Positions 1 to 6,975 are shown, counted from the first letter of the stretch. The stretch is DNA of 9,868 bases from an uncultured Eubacteriaceae bacterium (GCA_947630385.1 CANRHG010000057.1:1-9868); one strand, 5' to 3'. The notes: generated by a model not told the origin, from the sequence alone. Numbers and translations are program-made.

Positions 1-564
1 CATATCGATCGTGCCCTTTTGCTGAGGGACGTTTCCTTTTACCAAAGCCACGTATTCTCTCATCATGGAGTGGTCTTTCAACTGCTCGGACAGGCCCTGG
101 TGGGCTTTGTTATTCTTGGCTACGACCAAGATCCCGGCCGTATCCTTATCGATGCGGTGTACGATCCCGGGACGCAGTTTACCGTTGATCCCGGAGAGGT
201 CTTTTGTATGGTATAAAAGGGCGTTGACGAGTGTGTGGTCGGGAGCTCCCGGGGCCGGATGGACGACCATCCCCTGGGGCTTATTGACGACGATGAGATC
301 GCCGTCTTCGTAAAGTATGTCCAGTTCAATCGGCTGGGGGATAGCTTCAATGGCCTTGGGCTCTTCTAAGGTGATCGTTAAGCGTTCCCCTTCTTTTAGC
401 TTTTTTGAAGCCTTGCTTTTGTTGCCATTTATTAAAACTTTTTCTTCACCGATGAGTTTACTGAAATAACTGCGGGTAAAATCCGGGTAGATCTGGGTGC
501 AGACGACGTCTAGGCGCTTTCCCGCTTCCTCGTCCGTTATGACCTTTTCGATTTTTTCGCTCAT
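1..564 (-). CDS. rluD: RluD-family 23S rRNA pseudouridine synthase (C-terminus cut by window edge)
   Basis: Isomerises uridine to pseudouridine in large-subunit rRNA (family role; the exact target site cannot be read from sequence). The 188 visible residues begin MSEKIEKVITDEEAGKRLDV. An S4-like RNA-binding segment covers about residues 15-65 (RSYFSKLIGEEKVLINGNK), then comes the synthase domain. The catalytic motif is HRIDKDTAGILVVAKN with the active Asp at about residue 139, preceded by LIVVNKPQGMVVHPAPG. The ATG at 564 overlaps the ylmH stop as ATGA, and a GAGG five to six bases upstream lies inside the end of ylmH, so translation is probably coupled. About 110-120 residues should lie beyond the left edge. 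In Bacillus the relative YlyB sits downstream of lspA; here it follows ylmH directly. Family membership is firm; RluD rather than RluA/RluC specificity is inferred. Confidence 0.93.
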   Translation of the reverse strand, partial: MSEKIEKVITDEEAGKRLDVVCTQIYPDFTRSYFSKLIGEEKVLINGNKSKASKKLKEGERLTITLEEPKAIEAIPQPIELDILYEDGDLIVVNKPQGMVVHPAPGAPDHTLVNALLYHTKDLSGINGKLRPGIVHRIDKDTAGILVVAKNNKAHQGLSEQLKDHSMMREYVALVKGNVPQQKGTIDM

Positions 565-1292
565 TTATACCTCAAAAAATTTACCCGGATGCGGCCTTTT
601 TTCGTCTTACCGCCAAAATCTTTGATCTTTACCTTTCCTTTACCCCGAAGCACTAAAATATCACCTTCACTTACTGGGGCGGTCACTTTCGCGACCCCGA
701 GGTGGTTGACGGAAAGGCGCTCCTGGTGGATCAGATCCAGTACTTTTTTTCGACTCGTCTTAAAAATCCCGGCCGCCACGGCATCGATCCGGTTGGAAGC
801 GGCGGTTACGGATTCTTCGTCGAATTCCGGAACAAACGGGATGATAGATTCGTAGCCGTGCTCGACCGGGTAGATTCTTATGCCGTTGATGAAATTGAAA
901 TTGTTTATAAAAAACTCGGCTAAACGTTCGAGGATAACGACCTGGACCGTTTCCTTCCAAATAGCGATATCCCCGACCGTATCCCGCTCGACTCCCAGAG
1001 ACATAAGCGTTCCCAAAACGTTGCGGTGGTTTAGATCGCACGGTTTTTTAAAGACGATTGAAACCAGCGGGCTTTCGTAATCGTCTACGTTTTCGCCTTC
1101 CGGCGCTATGATGAGTATTTTACGTTGTGCCTGGTCGTACCCGCCGTCAAAACGGTAGCTTCGTGAAGTCCGCTTTAAAAGCTCGAGGGCTTGTGCCTGT
1201 TCGTTTTCATCCAGAAAATCGCTGACGTAAAGTCTATTCTTTTTTCGCAGCGCTTCTTTGACCTGGATTAATTTATCGCTATTTCTTGCCAT
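561..1292 (-). CDS. ylmH: YlmH, S4-domain RNA-binding protein
   Basis: A 243-residue protein of usual family length. The N-terminal two thirds carry the YlmH signature HRNVLGTLMSLGVERDTVGDI (about residues 89-109). The C-terminal S4 RNA-binding domain spans about 165-225 (SNRIDAVAAGIFKTSRKKV, then LSVNHLGVAKVTAPVSEGD), and the protein ends in the basic strand KKGRIRVNFLRYK. In Bacillus the family has been linked to the division cluster and to rescue of obstructed 50S-peptidyl-tRNA complexes, as a relative of RqcP. The gene follows sepF by 29 bases and overlaps the next gene by four (ATGA). Oddly, the ATG has no Shine-Dalgarno sequence. It sits five bases after the T-run of a terminator-like hairpin, so expression may depend on readthrough and on ribosomes arriving from sepF. 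No better start is visible: the upstream frame is open but lacks ATG, GTG or TTG. Confidence 0.93.
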   Translation of the reverse strand: MARNSDKLIQVKEALRKKNRLYVSDFLDENEQAQALELLKRTSRSYRFDGGYDQAQRKILIIAPEGENVDDYESPLVSIVFKKPCDLNHRNVLGTLMSLGVERDTVGDIAIWKETVQVVILERLAEFFINNFNFINGIRIYPVEHGYESIIPFVPEFDEESVTAASNRIDAVAAGIFKTSRKKVLDLIHQERLSVNHLGVAKVTAPVSEGDILVLRGKGKVKIKDFGGKTKKGRIRVNFLRYK

Positions 1293-1296
1293 AAAA

Positions 1297-1320
1297 GAAA
1301 AAACCGGCTTGAAGCCGGCG
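1297..1320 (-). terminator. Terminator/attenuator-like hairpin between sepF and ylmH
   Basis: On the minus strand the sequence reads CGCCGGCTTCAAGCCGG followed by six T and a C. Arms CCGGC and GCCGG (extendable by T-A) enclose a short TTCAA loop, giving a GC-rich stem plus U-tract as in an intrinsic terminator. It begins one base after the sepF stop, and its T-run ends five bases before the ylmH ATG. As ylmH and the next gene are in line downstream, partial termination (attenuation) is more likely than complete arrest. A ribosome terminating on sepF would cover the 5' arm and could prevent folding. Confidence 0.65.
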
Positions 1321-1321
1321 T

Positions 1322-1783
1322 TTATTCTGATTCCTCTTCCCAGGATAAAATCTCCGATTGGTACATTTGGTTTTCATCCGGCATTTGTGTTGAAACACTG
1401 ACCATTCTTGGGGCTAGGATAAAAACTGATTCCGCGATTCGATTTAACGAACCCTCCAAAGCGAAAACCGCGCCGCTTAGAAAATCAAAGATTTTTCTTC
1501 CTTCATCGAAATCCGTTTGTTTTAAGTTGACTACGATCGTTTTTTCTTCTTTTAGTTTATTGACAATACCCGGTGCTTCTTCAAAATTGGTTGGTTCCAG
1601 AACGAGGACGTCCGGTGAAGCCTGAGCGGTCGTATACGTCGACTTACCAGAGGTCGTGGGGGCTCTTCTTGCTTCGATTTCCTCTTCTTCTTCGTATTCC
1701 AGTTCAGAATCGTCGTATTCGTCTTCGTCGCCGCTAAACCCTAGCACGCTAAAGATCTTGTCTTTGAATCCATTTTCTTCCAT
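1322..1783 (-). CDS. sepF: SepF, cell division protein (FtsZ membrane anchor)
   Basis: SepF polymerises at the inner face of the membrane, binds the C-terminal tail of FtsZ and organises the Z-ring. The 153 residues match the usual length. Residues 1-15 (MEENGFKDKIFSVLG) can form the short amphipathic membrane-binding helix. Residues 18-37 form a very acidic linker with 14 Asp/Glu in 20. The conserved core at about 58-132 includes VLVLEPTNFEEA, KTIVVNLKQTDFDEGRKIFD, FLSGAVFALEGSLNRI and FILAPRMVSV, with the conserved glycines at 104 and 111. A short acidic tail follows. The ATG is preceded by TAGGG overlapping the yggS stop, nine bases away, and a terminator-like hairpin follows the stop. Neighbouring yggS and ylmH are the classical partners of sepF in Firmicutes. 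Confidence 0.95.
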   Translation of the reverse strand: MEENGFKDKIFSVLGFSGDEDEYDDSELEYEEEEEIEARRAPTTSGKSTYTTAQASPDVLVLEPTNFEEAPGIVNKLKEEKTIVVNLKQTDFDEGRKIFDFLSGAVFALEGSLNRIAESVFILAPRMVSVSTQMPDENQMYQSEILSWEEESE

Positions 1784-1792
1784 TTTATTACC

Positions 1793-2458
1793 CTACGTAA
1801 AGATTTTACTTCCGATGCGGACCATGCTACTCCCCTCATCTAAAGCGATCGGATAATCGTCAGACATCCCCATCGATAGTATCTTCATATGAACGTTATC
1901 TTGATCCACATCAGAATCAATTTTATCATATAAACTTTTTAAGCGACGAAAGACCTCGCGTATGGCCGATTTCGAATCCGTGTGGGGGCCCATCCCCATG
2001 ATCCCTTCAACACGGATGTTCGGCAAGTTTTTGACCTCGTCGATCCACGCGCCGGTCTCGTCTTCGCTAAAACCAAACTTTTGATCTTCACCCGTTAAGT
2101 TATACTGGATCAAAACGTCGCTGACGACGTTCTTTTTCTTGCTTTCATCGTTTATTTTTCGCAAGACTTTGAGTGAATCTACGGACTGGATCAGGTCAAC
2201 TTTTCCGACGATGTTTTTAACTTTATTGGTCTGAAGATGACCGATCATGTGCCAGTGTACGGGTTCTTCGATCTGGTCGATCTTTTTGACCAGATCCTGG
2301 ACTTTGTTTTCGCCTAAAACGGTCACGCCGTTTTTTATGACTTCCTTGGTCTCATCCAAATCGTGATACTTTGTGACCGCACACAGAACCACATCACCAA
2401 GCTCTTTCTTTAAATCTTCAATATTCTTTTTTATTATCTGTTTTTCATCTGTGGTCAT
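1793..2458 (-). CDS. yggS: YggS/YlmE-family PLP homeostasis protein
   Basis: A 221-residue single-domain TIM-barrel protein of the alanine-racemase fold that binds pyridoxal 5'-phosphate and helps keep PLP and amino-acid/keto-acid pools in balance; no enzymatic reaction is established for the family. The PLP lysine is at residue 30 in CAVTKYHD. The family signature lies near the C-terminus: LSMGMSDDYPIALDEGSSM (about 194-212), then VRIGSKIF. Other conserved segments are LGENKVQDLVKK, WHMIGHLQTNK and IMGMGPHTD. The start overlaps the stop of the HlyD-like gene as ATGA, with no clear Shine-Dalgarno sequence, suggesting translational coupling. The stop is nine bases before sepF. In Bacillus the equivalent gene ylmE also lies directly upstream of sepF. 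Identification is firm. Confidence 0.95.
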   Translation of the reverse strand: MTTDEKQIIKKNIEDLKKELGDVVLCAVTKYHDLDETKEVIKNGVTVLGENKVQDLVKKIDQIEEPVHWHMIGHLQTNKVKNIVGKVDLIQSVDSLKVLRKINDESKKKNVVSDVLIQYNLTGEDQKFGFSEDETGAWIDEVKNLPNIRVEGIMGMGPHTDSKSAIREVFRRLKSLYDKIDSDVDQDNVHMKILSMGMSDDYPIALDEGSSMVRIGSKIFT

Positions 2459-3672
2459 GTTGGAAATCTTTTTATAATCTGGCCCGAACTTAAGTCTGGG
2501 TTGGCCTCTTCCATTAAAATCGCTTTTCCCCGGTCGTAATACGTCACGGAGACTTCAACATTTTCCGTAAAATAACCTTTTTCCAGAACCTGAACGTAGT
2601 CTTTGTCGTCCTGATGAATGACCGCGGATTCCGGAATCTCGTAAGCCCGATAGTCCTGTACGTTTATCTGTCCTTTTAGTTTATTGTACTGAAGAAGCTC
2701 TTGTAAATAATCTTTGATGAGAATGACCAAAATTTTTTGACTCGCGTCACTTTTTACATCGACGAGGTAGCCGCTGTAGGTTTTATCAGAAATCTTAAAA
2801 CTGATTTGAGGGTAAAGCTGCAGTCGGTCGATGCGCACGGTCAACATTTGATAGTAATTGGCTATTTGGGCTTCTTTATATTCCTCTTTTAATTTAGCCG
2901 TTTCCGCTTCCCCGTTGACCGGTGTATCCCCTTCCAGGGCCATCGTTAAAAAACAGTGGTCGTTGTTTACGATTCGAAGGGCGCTTTTTTGGTCGGTTGA
3001 AATGTGTGAAAGATCGTTTAGCATACTGACCGTGAGCGAGCCAAGAACCGCTTCGCAGGCGATTTTATCGTAATCGCTGATGGAAGCATAGACGTAACCG
3101 GTTCTAAGCCTGCCGCACGCGCTCAGGGTAATGTCCACGGGATTTCCCGTATTGAGCGAGTTAAGCTTTTGTTTTTGTGCGTCAAGACTTCCCTGGTCGA
3201 GCGGAAAATAGCGGGCAGTGCGGTTATAAAAATCCTGGTCGTTGTTTTCCTTGTTTCCCGACCGCGATAAAATCTGCTGCATCGAGGCCGAATATTCGTC
3301 CCAGTTATTAAAATAACCTTTGTTTATAAGTTCCGAGATCGCCGAAACCTGCGCGCTTAAGAAATCCCGGTTGATCACCGCCGGCGTGTTCGTGAGAACG
3401 TCATAACCGCTGACTTTTGTTCCTTCCGGAACCGCAAGAGAGGAAGCGCTAAATTCGTCGATTTCAAGTTCGTCAAAATCCTTTAAAAAGTAAAACTGAG
3501 AAGACTCCGACTTGACGTAATCGGTGGGAGACAAAACCAGACTCTGGTTTGACCGGTAATATCCGACCGAAAAAACAATGAGAACCAGGACCGCTATAAC
3601 AAGGAGATACGTTCTTCGCCTTCGTTTCCTCTTTCTACGTAAATATCGGTTTTGTCTTTTTCTGGTCCCCAT
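2455..3672 (-). CDS. HlyD-like membrane-anchored protein of the sepF operon
   Basis: A 405-residue protein with a very basic cytoplasmic N-terminus (RKR and RRKRKRRRR clusters within residues 3-20), one membrane helix at about 22-39 (TYLLVIAVLVLIVFSVGYY), and a large extracytoplasmic part. It resembles membrane-fusion (HlyD-type) adaptors. A first half-lipoyl-like segment PEGTKVSGYDVL lies at about 82-93, a variable middle follows, a second half DITLSACGRLRTGY lies at 180-193, and a C-terminal barrel segment IPESAVIHQDDKDYVQV is near 346-362. Proteins annotated this way commonly sit beside yggS-sepF in Clostridia, but there is no ABC or other export partner here and I know of no established function; a role at the envelope or division site is inference. 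I prefer the ATG at 3672 with GGA seven bases upstream; a TTG at 3684, also preceded by GGA, would add four residues. It lies 25 bases after malQ. Confidence 0.8.
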   Translation of the reverse strand: MGTRKRQNRYLRRKRKRRRRTYLLVIAVLVLIVFSVGYYRSNQSLVLSPTDYVKSESSQFYFLKDFDELEIDEFSASSLAVPEGTKVSGYDVLTNTPAVINRDFLSAQVSAISELINKGYFNNWDEYSASMQQILSRSGNKENNDQDFYNRTARYFPLDQGSLDAQKQKLNSLNTGNPVDITLSACGRLRTGYVYASISDYDKIACEAVLGSLTVSMLNDLSHISTDQKSALRIVNNDHCFLTMALEGDTPVNGEAETAKLKEEYKEAQIANYYQMLTVRIDRLQLYPQISFKISDKTYSGYLVDVKSDASQKILVILIKDYLQELLQYNKLKGQINVQDYRAYEIPESAVIHQDDKDYVQVLEKGYFTENVEVSVTYYDRGKAILMEEANPDLSSGQIIKRFPT

Positions 3673-3697
3673 TTCAAATTCCAATCAAATTCCGTCG

Positions 3698-5233
3698 TTA
3701 GGACTCGCTACTTTCCATGGCCGAACGGTTTAAGGCCCGCTGATAGGTCATGTTGAAAAACTTGATCCATTCGGTGTTGAGCTGATCGAGGTAATACTTC
3801 GGGACCCGAAATTCCCAGTTGCCTTCAACCGTCCCCGGCGTGTTCATCCGACAATCGCTCCCCAGGCCCAGCGCGTCCTGGAGTTGAATGATCGTCGTTC
3901 CGGCCGCGGTTTCAAATAGGCCGCGGATAAACGCGTGCGTACACTTGCTTTCCGGCCCTCCGCTCAACCAGTCGTCGTCGGGCCCGTCAAAGTTAAAATA
4001 CTGCAGCGCATAGTTACGCTGACCCTCGTTTAAGTCCTCCCCGAGCCAACCGAGGAGCGTATTATTATCGTGCGTCCCTAAGTAGCAAAAACTGTTATTG
4101 ACGTAATTAAAGGGTAGGTGCACGTTGTCGCCAAAGCCTGAAAAGCCAAGCTCGGTGATGCGCATGCTGGGAAATCCCGTATCGGCCAAAAGCTGTTGAA
4201 CTTCCGGATCGATATCGCCACCGATATCCTCGGCGATGATCTCAACATCGGTCAGATGGTCGTTTAAAACCTTAAAAAATTTAAGTCCCGGGCCTTTGAC
4301 CCATTTGCCGTTGCTGGCTGTCGCCGCGTCCGGATCGACTTCGTAGTAGGAGGCGAAAGCTCTAAAGTGATCGATACGGATGGTGTCAAAGAGCTTAAAG
4401 GAATGCCGAAAGCGGTCCATCCACCACTTATAACCGTTTTTTTCCATCTTTTTCCAGTTATAAATCGGATGGCCCCACAACTGGCCTGTCGGACACATAT
4501 CGTCGGGCGGTACGCCGGCGACTTTAAGCGGCTTATTGTCTTTGATCAAAAACAGATCTTTGTTGGCCCAGACGTCGCAACTGTCCATCGCGACGTATAT
4601 CGGGATATCACCGATGACCTGAACACCTTGATTGTTGATGTACTCTTTTTGGGCGATCCATTGTTCAAAAAAGAGATACTGTAAGAATTCCTGATAGAGG
4701 ATCTCATTTTTAAGTAAGATCTTGGTAAATTCCATGGCTTTGGGATCTCGGTCGCGGTATTCCTCGGGCCATTCAAACCAAGGCCGTTTAAAATCGGATT
4801 CAATACTTTTAAAGATGGCGTAGTCTTCAAGCCATGGGCTTTCTTTGGCAAAGACCTCGACCTGTTCTTTTAAGACCTCGTCCATTCGCTCAAAAGCCAG
4901 ACGGAAAACGCGCTCGCGATCTTCTTTGACCCGTTTAAAATCCACGCGCCATTCGTCTTCAACTTTACAACTTTCGAGTTCTTCTTCGGTCAACAGTCCC
5001 CGATCTTTTAAATCTACGAGATCGATAAAAAGCGTATTTCCGGCAAAAGCCGAGTCGCTCCGGTACGGCGAGTTAAACGCGTCGGTCGGGACAAAAGGCA
5101 AAACCTGCCAGTACCTGCACTGGCAATCTCTTAATATATCTGCAAATTCCCTTATTTCCTCACCGAACGAGCCTATGCCGTACGGGTTTGGAAGGGAGGT
5201 GATGTGTGCTAAAATTCCACTTGCTCGTTTCAT
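3698..5233 (-). CDS. malQ: 4-alpha-glucanotransferase (amylomaltase, GH77)
   Basis: Transfers alpha-1,4-glucan segments between maltodextrins in the cytoplasm, serving maltose/glycogen breakdown. The 511 residues match bacterial MalQ length. Landmarks: SGILAHITSLPNPYGIGSFG (5-24); WQVLPFVPT and SPYRSDSAFAGN (42-66); VAGVPPDDMCPTGQLWGHP (238-256); nucleophile Asp288 in RIDHFRAF; acid/base Glu335 in IIAEDIG; third catalytic Asp389 in GTHDNN; and RMNTPGT (462-468). All three catalytic residues are present. A small oddity is FPSMRITELGF after the acid/base site, where the family usually has PGM. The ATG is preceded by AAAGGA at good spacing, and a TATAAT lies about 28 bases upstream of the start. 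It heads the division-gene string, 25 bases from the HlyD-like gene. No glycogen phosphorylase or maltose transporter gene is beside it. Confidence 0.97.
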   Translation of the reverse strand: MKRASGILAHITSLPNPYGIGSFGEEIREFADILRDCQCRYWQVLPFVPTDAFNSPYRSDSAFAGNTLFIDLVDLKDRGLLTEEELESCKVEDEWRVDFKRVKEDRERVFRLAFERMDEVLKEQVEVFAKESPWLEDYAIFKSIESDFKRPWFEWPEEYRDRDPKAMEFTKILLKNEILYQEFLQYLFFEQWIAQKEYINNQGVQVIGDIPIYVAMDSCDVWANKDLFLIKDNKPLKVAGVPPDDMCPTGQLWGHPIYNWKKMEKNGYKWWMDRFRHSFKLFDTIRIDHFRAFASYYEVDPDAATASNGKWVKGPGLKFFKVLNDHLTDVEIIAEDIGGDIDPEVQQLLADTGFPSMRITELGFSGFGDNVHLPFNYVNNSFCYLGTHDNNTLLGWLGEDLNEGQRNYALQYFNFDGPDDDWLSGGPESKCTHAFIRGLFETAAGTTIIQLQDALGLGSDCRMNTPGTVEGNWEFRVPKYYLDQLNTEWIKFFNMTYQRALNRSAMESSES

Positions 5234-5261
5234 AAGTATCCTTTAAAATTACGATTCTTCT

Positions 5262-5267
5262 ATTATA
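5262..5267 (-). promoter_or_regulatory. -10 box of a probable promoter for malQ and the division string
   Basis: A perfect TATAAT on the minus strand lies about 28 bases upstream of the malQ ATG, in an AT-rich gap just after the amidase terminator. No good -35 is found at 16-18 bases: the 17-base position reads AATTTC, and a TTGAGA is only 8 bases away. The promoter is therefore incomplete by sequence. It is placed where a promoter is needed, since transcription from upstream should stop at the terminator. Confidence 0.5.
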
Positions 5268-5322
5268 CCTATTATTCTCAAAAAGAAATTAAAGAAAATC
5301 TACGAATAGAAAATTTGGATAC

Positions 5323-5352
5323 AAAAAAACCACCCGACATCTCGAGTGGTTG
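5323..5352 (-). terminator. Intrinsic terminator of the amidase gene
   Basis: On the minus strand, arms AACCACTCG and CGGGTGGTT (nine pairs, one G-U) enclose the loop AGATGT, and the second arm runs on into a T-run. It lies about 25 bases after the amidase stop. It separates the amidase from the malQ promoter, so the two are separate transcription units. Confidence 0.9.
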
Positions 5353-5376
5353 TTATTATAAAGGTCATCAACTATC

Positions 5377-6954
5377 TTAAGAATTTATTCCACAAAAAAC
5401 AATACCTTCCTGGGTCCACCCACTAGATCCTAGGGTTTTATATTCGTTTTCATCTTTTGTTAAAAGATGGCGTTTTAAAGCTTCACTGTATAAGCGGTAG
5501 ATTGGACGACCTTCAGTGTTCGCGTAGAAAATAGGCTTTCTTCCGTTGTCCGCGACCCATCCGGCTCCTGAAGTCAAGGCATTGACTTCGTTTTCATCCG
5601 TCGTATACAAGTGATCGTTTAAGGCACTATTAAATAACCGGTAAACTGGAGTGCCCTGCGTAGGTGCGTTCCAGGCAACGCCTTCCGAATCCCAATCGTT
5701 TGACTTACATAATGTACTTACTTCTTCGGGAGAGGCCGTATATAAGTGTTCTCCGGTCTTGTTGTTGTAAACACGGTAAATTTCTACAGACGCTGTCGAA
5801 TTGTTTTGGGTCGATGTGTCGCCACCTGTAGGTGAGGGTTTGTTCCCCATACTGGAAGCGTTTAATACCTCGACCATCGGTGCCTCGACCCCGACTTGGT
5901 TACCGTCCGTATCTTCGGCGTAGACGTGGGTAATGTATTTACCGGTCTGGTTTCCGTGTTCGCTTATATCGATCGTACAGGACCAGGTCCCGACTCCGGT
6001 ATTTACACCATCTTTCCACAAAAGGTCGTCTTGTCCGCCGGCTTCCGTCCAGGATGCAAAGTGGACGGCTTTGATTCCAACGTCATCCGTAGCGTTACAC
6101 GAGACGGTAAAAGACGAACCGGAGGTTTGCGTCGTACTGCTGGTGACCGAATTGATCTTTGGACCGGTCTGGCCCTGCGGGGTTGTCCCGCCATCTCCTG
6201 CGCCGCCAAGGAATTCGTCTACAGCGTTTGCGATGCGGTTCGAAGCTTCCGAGACGTACTGTTCACTGGCCAGATAAGCCGCTTCAGCCGGGTTAGATAA
6301 ATACCCACCTTCATAAAGGATGCACGGACAGTGCGCGTGGGCCGGTAAATAATCGTCGCGTTCGTTGATGCTTCTAAAGGAAAGATTTGGGATCCCTTCC
6401 ATTTTGCTCTTGATCACTTCGGCTAAGCGCTGGGAACCTACGGCGTCCGGACATGGCGAACTATCACGGAGTGCGTTTGAGCCATCGGACCAAAGTCCCG
6501 GGACTTCGTAAATCCCGCTCTGGTCGTAGTCTCTATAACTGCTCCAGTAAAGTTCATAACCCGACGCGGTGGAACCACCCGAATTATGGTGTAAGGAAAG
6601 CGCCAAATCCGGGCTGACGCTATTGACTGCCGCCCCTACATTGGCGAGATGACTGGCCGCTTCGTTACTGATTAGTTTTTGACCTTGAAGTTCTGAATCT
6701 GTAGTATGGGTGATGTAAACTTTGTATCCACGGTCGTTTAAGATCCTAACTACTCTGCCAGCAAGTTCCTGATTAAGTTGAGCCTCAGACTTATAATTAC
6801 TTGTAGCTCCAGAGTCGTAGCCTAAACTATGTCCGGGTTGAATGACGACCACTTTTTGCCTGGCCGTCGTTACGGCAGAATAGGTTAGAAATAATGCAAA
6901 TAGGGCTAAAACAAAACCTAAAACTGCCAACAGTTTTTCTTTCTTTATACTAAT
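5377..6954 (-). CDS. Secreted N-acetylmuramoyl-L-alanine amidase with GBS Bsp-like and DUF5648 domains; probable ATT start
   Basis: Cleaves the bond between N-acetylmuramic acid and L-Ala of peptidoglycan outside the membrane. Numbered from the ATT at 6954 (525 residues): a signal peptide or anchor with KKEK at 4-7 and a hydrophobic core to about 27, possible cleavage near VTTA-RQK; an Amidase_3 domain at about 33-250 with zinc ligands His42 (IQPGHS), Glu57 (SEAQLNQ) and His122 (SLHHNS) and catalytic Glu215 (CILYEGGYLSN); a GBS Bsp-like module at about 265-363; a Ser/Thr/Asn-rich linker; and three DUF5648-type repeats at about 390-523 (YRVYN..GEHLYT, YRLFN..NDHLYT, YRLYS..KRHLLT). There is no LPXTG or other C-terminal anchor. 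AGGAGG ends seven bases before the ATT. The first ordinary start codon is a TTG at 6930, 31 bases from the SD and leaving the hydrophobic core without its basic residues. Single-gene unit with its own promoter and terminator. Confidence 0.93.
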   Translation of the reverse strand: MSIKKEKLLAVLGFVLALFALFLTYSAVTTARQKVVVIQPGHSLGYDSGATSNYKSEAQLNQELAGRVVRILNDRGYKVYITHTTDSELQGQKLISNEAASHLANVGAAVNSVSPDLALSLHHNSGGSTASGYELYWSSYRDYDQSGIYEVPGLWSDGSNALRDSSPCPDAVGSQRLAEVIKSKMEGIPNLSFRSINERDDYLPAHAHCPCILYEGGYLSNPAEAAYLASEQYVSEASNRIANAVDEFLGGAGDGGTTPQGQTGPKINSVTSSTTQTSGSSFTVSCNATDDVGIKAVHFASWTEAGGQDDLLWKDGVNTGVGTWSCTIDISEHGNQTGKYITHVYAEDTDGNQVGVEAPMVEVLNASSMGNKPSPTGGDTSTQNNSTASVEIYRVYNNKTGEHLYTASPEEVSTLCKSNDWDSEGVAWNAPTQGTPVYRLFNSALNDHLYTTDENEVNALTSGAGWVADNGRKPIFYANTEGRPIYRLYSEALKRHLLTKDENEYKTLGSSGWTQEGIVFCGINS

Positions 6955-6960
6955 TTTTAG

Positions 6961-6967
6961 TCCTCCT
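6961..6967 (-). promoter_or_regulatory. Shine-Dalgarno site deciding an ATT start
   Basis: AGGAGGA on the minus strand is nearly full anti-16S complementarity. From the end of AGGAGG, seven bases separate it from an in-frame ATT at 6954-6952; no in-frame ATG, GTG or TTG lies within usual distance. The same octamer GGAGGACT occurs 30 bases upstream inside the leader hairpin. Confidence 0.75.
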
Positions 6968-6975
6968 CTTCAAAC

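Noticed and set aside
1..564. Pseudogene or truncated RluD-family gene
   Set aside because: The frame is open to the window edge with the catalytic motif intact; the missing end is due to the window boundary.
1290..1325. An upstream non-standard start (ATA or ATC) for ylmH reading through the hairpin
   Set aside because: The frame is open there, but the ATG at 1292 gives the N-terminus expected for the family and no independent evidence supports such rare starts.
5896..6300. A 134-codon open frame on the plus strand inside the amidase gene
   Set aside because: It lies opposite a well-supported coding region, shows no recognisable domain and has no convincing ribosome binding site. The same holds for the other long plus-strand frames opposite aspS, malQ, ylmH and sepF.
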